Of a stretch of 64,000 bases of DNA, positions 59,995 through 64,000 are shown in pieces; within the stretch, counting starts at the first letter, position 1; every line of letters starts with the position of its first letter. Below the pieces are notes generated by a model that did no database searches, was not told where the DNA came from, and saw only the letters and a program-made list of their open reading frames with translations. The position numbers and the translations under genes were made by a program. This stretch comes from Pacificispira sp002696645 (GTDB lineage Bacteria > Pseudomonadota > Alphaproteobacteria > UBA8366 > Aestuariispiraceae). The stretch is from positions 806,001 to 870,000 of the forward strand of contig NZ_JBLZHU010000001.1 of the NCBI RefSeq assembly GCF_048892425.1, in the 5' to 3' direction.

Positions 59995-60031
59995 TCCCAC
60001 CCCGGCCACTGGCAGGGGTGGGATTTTTTTT
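59995..60031 (+). terminator. Intrinsic terminator after the DUF7282-like gene
   Basis: TCCCACCCC (59995-60003) pairs perfectly with GGGGTGGGA (60015-60023), followed by eight or more T residues. The remaining 60032-60225 is AT-rich and geneless, with a perfect 14-bp palindrome TTTTTGATCAAAAA at 60069-60082. Confidence 0.93.
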
Positions 60032-60225
60032 CGCGATCAGAGAGTTGGATATTTCATAAAATGTCTATTTTTTGATCAAAAATTTTAGATAGTTTAAAAT
60101 ATATGCAATTATTTAAAGATTAAGAGTACCCCAGAATTGGGACCGATGTCAGATTTATGAAATAATATACGTTATATCAATAGATTAGTTAGCGTACTGT
60201 CGTGCTCCAGAAAGTACCGAAAAAT

Positions 60226-60241
60226 TGGTACGCTTGTTGCA
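60226..60241 (+). promoter_or_regulatory. Sigma-54-type promoter upstream of urtA
   Basis: TGGTAC (60226-60231), GCTTG, then TTGCA (60237-60241) matches the TGGCAC-N5-TTGCA -24/-12 consensus with one change; the GG and GC dinucleotides are correctly ten bases apart. It lies 51 bases before the urtA ATG. This fits nitrogen-regulated urea uptake through NtrC (established for many urt operons). No clear NtrC pair could be read upstream. Confidence 0.6.
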
Positions 60242-60291
60242 GTGCACAATTATTGGAGTAACTATAAAAACTGTAGACAGAGAGGCTAAAC

Positions 60292-61578
60292 ATGAAAAAT
60301 CGTATTCGTTCCTTAATGGGGGCTGCGGCGATATCAGGCATGATGCTTGTTGGCACAGTGGCCCAGGCTGCTGAAGAGACGATCAAGGTCGGCATTCTTC
60401 ATTCCCTTTCCGGCACCATGGCGATCAGCGAAACCACGCTGAAAGACGCGATGCTGATGCTGATTGACGAACAGAACAAAAAGGGCGGCGTCTTGGGCAA
60501 AAAACTTGAGGCCGTTGTGGTTGATCCGGCGTCTGACTGGCCCTTGTTTGCTGAAAAAGCGCGCGAGTTGATTTCCGTCAACAAGGTCGATGTGGTGTTT
60601 GGCTGCTGGACCTCTGTATCGCGCAAATCGGTCCTGCCGGTCTTTGAAGAACTAAACAGCATCCTGTTCTATCCGGTTCAGTATGAAGGCGAAGAAAGCC
60701 AGCGCAATGTATTCTATACCGGCGCGGCCCCGAACCAGCAGGCCATTCCGGCGGTGGATTATCTTGCGGATGCGGAAGGCGTAGAGCGTTGGGTCTTAGC
60801 GGGTACGGACTATGTCTATCCCCGCACCACGAACAAAATCCTGGAGACCTATCTGCTGGATAAAGGCGTGGCCCCTGAAGACATTATGATCAACTATACC
60901 CCGTTTGGTCATTCTGACTGGCAGACCATCGTGTCTGACATCAAAACCTTCGGATCGGCTGGTAAGAAGACTGCTGTGGTCTCCACCATCAACGGTGATG
61001 CCAATGTGCCTTTCTATAAGGAACTGGCGAACCAGGGCATCAAGGCCGAAGACATTCCTGTCGTCGCTTTCTCCGTTGGGGAAGAAGAACTGGCGGGTCT
61101 GGATACCGGTCCTCTGGTCGGTCACCTGGCGGCCTGGAATTACTTCATGGCCATCGACACCCCGGAAAACGCTGATTTCATTGCAAAATGGAAAGCCTTT
61201 ATCGGGGATGACAAGCGCGTCACCAATGACCCGATGGAAGCCCACTACATTGGCTTCAACATGTGGATCAAGGCTGTGGAAGCGGCGGGCAGCACCTCTG
61301 CCGATACCGTTATCGACAATCTGGTTGGCGTTTCCGTTCCGAACCTGACGGGCGGCTATTCCGCGATGATGCCGAACCACCACATCACCAAGCCGGTCCT
61401 GATCGGTGAGATTCAGTCGGATGGTCAGTTCGACACCGTTTGGCGGACGCCAGGCCTGGTCCCTGGGGATGCCTGGTCTGACTTCCTGCCGGGGTCGAAA
61501 GATCTGATCTCTGATTGGCGCAAGCCCATGTCCTGCGGCAATTTCAATACCGCTGAAGGCAAGTGCGGCGGCGCATAA
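60292..61578 (+). CDS. urtA: Urea ABC transporter substrate-binding protein
   Basis: 428 residues. Signal peptide about 1-27 ending 'TVAQAAEE'. It is a type I binding protein of the branched-chain amino acid/amide family with UrtA-specific text: 'VGILHSLSGTMAISETTLKDAMLM', 'GCWTSVSRKSVLPVFEELNSILFYPVQYEGEES' and 'NYFMAIDTPENADFIAKW' (patterns). It captures urea in the periplasm for UrtBCDE. The C-terminal Cys pair ('SCGNFNTAEGKCGG') is also typical. A hairpin (61598-61626) separates it from urtB. Confidence 0.96.
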   Translation: MKNRIRSLMGAAAISGMMLVGTVAQAAEETIKVGILHSLSGTMAISETTLKDAMLMLIDEQNKKGGVLGKKLEAVVVDPASDWPLFAEKARELISVNKVDVVFGCWTSVSRKSVLPVFEELNSILFYPVQYEGEESQRNVFYTGAAPNQQAIPAVDYLADAEGVERWVLAGTDYVYPRTTNKILETYLLDKGVAPEDIMINYTPFGHSDWQTIVSDIKTFGSAGKKTAVVSTINGDANVPFYKELANQGIKAEDIPVVAFSVGEEELAGLDTGPLVGHLAAWNYFMAIDTPENADFIAKWKAFIGDDKRVTNDPMEAHYIGFNMWIKAVEAAGSTSADTVIDNLVGVSVPNLTGGYSAMMPNHHITKPVLIGEIQSDGQFDTVWRTPGLVPGDAWSDFLPGSKDLISDWRKPMSCGNFNTAEGKCGGA

Positions 61579-61597
61579 GGCGCAGGGTTTCGCAGTG

Positions 61598-61626
61598 TCG
61601 GGGGTGGCACATATCGCCATCCCCGA
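61598..61626 (+). promoter_or_regulatory. Intercistronic hairpin between urtA and urtB
   Basis: TCGGGGGTGGC (61598-61608) pairs with GCCATCCCCGA (61616-61626), 11 bp with one G-T wobble and a 7-nt loop, without a T-run. It is positioned exactly like the hairpin after dctP, and likely stabilises urtA mRNA or limits read-through into the permease genes (inference). Confidence 0.6.
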
Positions 61627-61684
61627 TACCCGAAACAGAGTGTGACCGATCTATTTTGGCGCTCCAGCAGAGGTGATACTCTCC

Positions 61685-63307
61685 ATGAAGGCCTTTATTC
61701 GTTTCTCTATATCAGCCCTATCCCTGTTCCTCATTCTAGGAACAGCCCAAGTGATGGCCGCGCAAGACCCCGCCTTACAAGACAAGATTTCTGCTTTGGC
61801 TGACGGTAGCTATTCGGACCGCGCCAAGGCAATCCAGGCCATTGCCGCAACGGGTGATGCCCGCGCCGTCCCAGCCTTGGAAGCATTGGGGGAGGGGCTG
61901 CTGTTCGTCACGAAATCAGACAAGGCCATTGTGATTGGCCTGGATGAGGGCGCGACGGTCGAGACATTCGATCCGATATCGGGCGATGCATTGGGGTCGG
62001 TTCCCAGTGGTGCCGTCGAGAAGATCAAGGTCAATAACCGGTTGCGTCGGGAAATACGATCCGCGCTGGGCGCCCTGACCTTGTTGTCGGATGATCCAAA
62101 GGTACGGCTTGCTGCGGCTGGGGCGATATTCAAGTCCAAAGATGCTGATGCGATTGACCTTTTGGATACTGCGATTGCAAAAGAAACGGTCGAAGCCGTG
62201 AAACTTGCCCTGCAGGAAGCCCGCGCGGCGGCGGTCCTGAATTCCCCCCGCGATATGGCGGAAAAGCAGGCGGCCGTTGCCTTGATGGCGGATCGGGGAA
62301 ACCAGTCGGCGTTGGCGGTTCTATTGAATGCCAGAGGCAGCGCAGAAGGCCCGCTATTAGCCGATATCGACACAGCCATCGCAGCCATTCAAAAATCCCT
62401 GGCGGTCTGGGATCTGGCACAGAATGCGTGGTACGGGGTGTCGCTGGGGTCGGTGCTGCTGTTGGCGGCGATTGGACTGGCGATCACCTTTGGCGTGATG
62501 GGCGTTATCAATATGGCCCACGGGGAAATGGTGATGTTGGGGGCCTATACGACCTTCATCGTGCAGGACATCATTCGCACCTCGATGCCGGGCCTGTTTG
62601 ACTATTCGCTGCTGATCGCTCTGCCGCTGGCCTTTCTGGTTGCCGGCTCGGTTGGCGTCGTCATTGAACGCGGCGTGATCCGATGGCTGTATGGACGCCC
62701 GCTGGAAACATTGCTGGCGACCTGGGGCATTGCGCTGCTGTTGCAACAGACAGTGCGCAGCATCTTTGGTCCCACAAACCGGGAAGTCGGGACCCCGGAT
62801 TTCCTGGCAGGGGCTTTCCAATTGGGCCAATTGACGATCACCTATAATCGGTTGGCGATTGTGATCTTTTCTTTGGTCGTGCTGGCGGTCCTGATGCTGG
62901 TATTGCGCAAAACATCATTCGGGCTGCGCATGCGGGCTGTGACGCAAAACCGCAGAATGGCCAATTCCATGGGGATCAAGACCAATTGGGTCGATGCGAT
63001 GACCTTTGGACTGGGATCGGGCATTGCCGGGATTGCAGGCGTCGCGTTGAGCCAGATTGACAATGTCAGCCCCAATCTGGGCCAGTCCTATATCATCGAC
63101 AGCTTCCTGGTTGTCGTGTTCGGCGGCGTTGGCAATCTGTGGGGGACATTGGTGGGGGCCATGACTCTGGGCATCGCCAATAAATTCCTGGAGCCCTTCG
63201 CCGGTGCGGTATTGGGCAAGATCATCCTTTTGGTCTGTATCATCCTGTTCATTCAAAAGCGTCCCAGGGGCATGTTCGCCCTGAAGGGCCGGGCGGTTGA
63301 GTCATGA
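61685..63307 (+). CDS. urtB: Urea ABC transporter permease UrtB with N-terminal extension
   Basis: 540 residues. A signal peptide (about 1-25) and a periplasmic helical repeat region (about 30-240, HEAT-like: 'RAKAIQAIAATGDARAVPALEALGEG' pattern) precede the LivH-type permease (about 250-535). The permease has 'ITFGVMGVINMAHGEMVMLGAYTTF', 'LLATWGIALLLQQTVRSIFGPTN' and 'SYIIDSFLVVVFGGVGNLWGT' (patterns). The extension is usual for UrtB. ATG 61685 is chosen; GTG 61673 is possible. The stop overlaps urtC (ATGA). Confidence 0.95.
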   Translation: MKAFIRFSISALSLFLILGTAQVMAAQDPALQDKISALADGSYSDRAKAIQAIAATGDARAVPALEALGEGLLFVTKSDKAIVIGLDEGATVETFDPISGDALGSVPSGAVEKIKVNNRLRREIRSALGALTLLSDDPKVRLAAAGAIFKSKDADAIDLLDTAIAKETVEAVKLALQEARAAAVLNSPRDMAEKQAAVALMADRGNQSALAVLLNARGSAEGPLLADIDTAIAAIQKSLAVWDLAQNAWYGVSLGSVLLLAAIGLAITFGVMGVINMAHGEMVMLGAYTTFIVQDIIRTSMPGLFDYSLLIALPLAFLVAGSVGVVIERGVIRWLYGRPLETLLATWGIALLLQQTVRSIFGPTNREVGTPDFLAGAFQLGQLTITYNRLAIVIFSLVVLAVLMLVLRKTSFGLRMRAVTQNRRMANSMGIKTNWVDAMTFGLGSGIAGIAGVALSQIDNVSPNLGQSYIIDSFLVVVFGGVGNLWGTLVGAMTLGIANKFLEPFAGAVLGKIILLVCIILFIQKRPRGMFALKGRAVES

Positions 63308-64000
63308 TTTCCAGCTTTATTCTGCGGGGCTTGGATGGGCGGTTAATGGCCTTTCTGATTGCGACCCTGTTATGTGTAATCTTAATCGCAATTGGCAATC
63401 TGATGGTGCCACCGGGCAATTTCCTGCATGTGCCGACCTATGCGGTCTCCCTGATGGGCAAGTATCTGTGTTATGCCCTGCTGGCGCTGTCTGTGGATCT
63501 GGTCTGGGGGTTTGCGGGCGTGCTGTCGCTGGGCCATGGCGCATTCTTTGCGCTGGGCGGCTATGCGATGGGCATGTATCTGATGCGCCAGATTGGAAGC
63601 CGTGGCGTTTATGCCGACCCGATCCTGCCGGATTTCATGGTGTTCCTGAATTACAAGGAATTGCCGTGGTTCTGGTATGGCTTTGACATGTTCTGGTTTG
63701 CCGCGATCATGGTGGTGCTGGCCCCGGCCACGTTGGCTTTTGTCTTTGGCTGGCTGGCCTTTCGGTCGCGCGTGACGGGGGTTTACCTGTCCATTATTAC
63801 CCAGGCGATGACCTTTGCGCTGCTGCTGGCCTTCTTCCGCAATGATATGGGATTTGGCGGTAATAACGGACTGACCGATTTCAAGGATATTCTGGGATTC
63901 GATATCCAAAGCGACGGGACCCGCATGGGATTGTTTGCAGCGTCTGCCTGCGCGCTGTGTCTTGGACTGGTGATCTGTAAGGCTGTTGTTGCCTCAAAAT
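63304..64000 (+). CDS. urtC: Urea ABC transporter permease UrtC (3' end beyond window)
   Basis: At least 232 residues, open to the window end. LivM-type permease with 'DLVWGFAGVLSLGHGAFFALGGYAMGMYL', UrtC-specific insert 'LPDFMVFLNYKELPWFWYGFDMFWFA' and 'TGVYLSIITQAMTFALLLAFFRNDMGFGGNNGLTDF' (patterns only). It pairs with UrtB to form the urea channel. ATG 63304 overlaps the urtB stop by four bases, implying one polycistronic urt transcript that continues past the window. Confidence 0.93.
   Translation, partial: MISSFILRGLDGRLMAFLIATLLCVILIAIGNLMVPPGNFLHVPTYAVSLMGKYLCYALLALSVDLVWGFAGVLSLGHGAFFALGGYAMGMYLMRQIGSRGVYADPILPDFMVFLNYKELPWFWYGFDMFWFAAIMVVLAPATLAFVFGWLAFRSRVTGVYLSIITQAMTFALLLAFFRNDMGFGGNNGLTDFKDILGFDIQSDGTRMGLFAASACALCLGLVICKAVVASK

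Overview
The window comes from the chromosome of an alphaproteobacterium, probably Rhodospirillales-like (inference). The evidence is the conserved blocks bamE / ubiquinol-cytochrome c chaperone / DUF177 / rpmF-plsX-fabH-ihfA-merR, yajC-secD-secF, nagZ-scpA-scpB-tatABC-serS-surE-pcm-nlpD-like, an NDUFS4-type complex I subunit, and dispersed palindromic repeats of the 'gtcatcccgga...tccgggatcc' kind. No plasmid, prophage or CRISPR array is visible.

Layout. 1-5.6 kb: outer-membrane assembly lipoprotein (cut by the window edge), respiratory-complex chaperone, ribosomal protein L32, lipid initiation genes, IHF alpha, a MerR regulator and tRNA-Pro(GGG). 5.8-10.5 kb: a putative methyltransferase, gamma-glutamyltransferase, a 283-bp tandem duplication of palindromic repeats and a DUF815 ATPase. 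10.7-15.2 kb: SecDF-YajC, a Mth938-like protein, a TetR regulator and ErpA. 15.4-29.7 kb: dGTPase, ArgS, a SPOR protein, NagZ, ScpAB, an orphan ABC ATPase, TatABC, SerS, SurE, Pcm, an amidase-activator-type LysM/LytM lipoprotein and RidA. 29.7-30.7 kb: repeat block with a 146-bp minisatellite. 30.9-38.6 kb: GuaA followed by a structured element, a decayed polysaccharide-lyase gene, MFS, MscS, ArsR, GFA protein, tRNA-Pro(TGG) and an unknown protein.

38.6-54.4 kb is accessory metabolism: an amine dehydrogenase with a histamine-dehydrogenase-like pocket; the BioMNY biotin importer; an M20 deacylase (ArgE-like); a minus-strand operon of HpaB-type flavin monooxygenase, a flavin reductase fused to a LysR effector-binding domain, a RidA-like protein without the usual arginine, a DUF1028 protein and a LysR regulator; and a divergent malonate module (GntR regulator, TRAP transporter, MatB-type malonyl-CoA synthetase). 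54.4-58 kb: NDUFS4-like subunit, tRNA-Arg(TCT), then an AT-rich insert with two unknown secreted proteins that ends at a degenerate copy of the same tRNA's 5' half. 58-60 kb: ECF sigma / RskA-type anti-sigma pair and a secreted DUF7282-like protein. 60.2-64 kb: a sigma-54-type promoter and urtABC for urea uptake (urtC runs off the window).

The strongest candidate for something little described is the 44.0-48.8 kb operon. The reductase of a two-component monooxygenase has acquired a ligand-binding domain closely resembling that of the LysR regulator encoded in the same operon, so one small molecule might control both transcription and reductase activity (inference).
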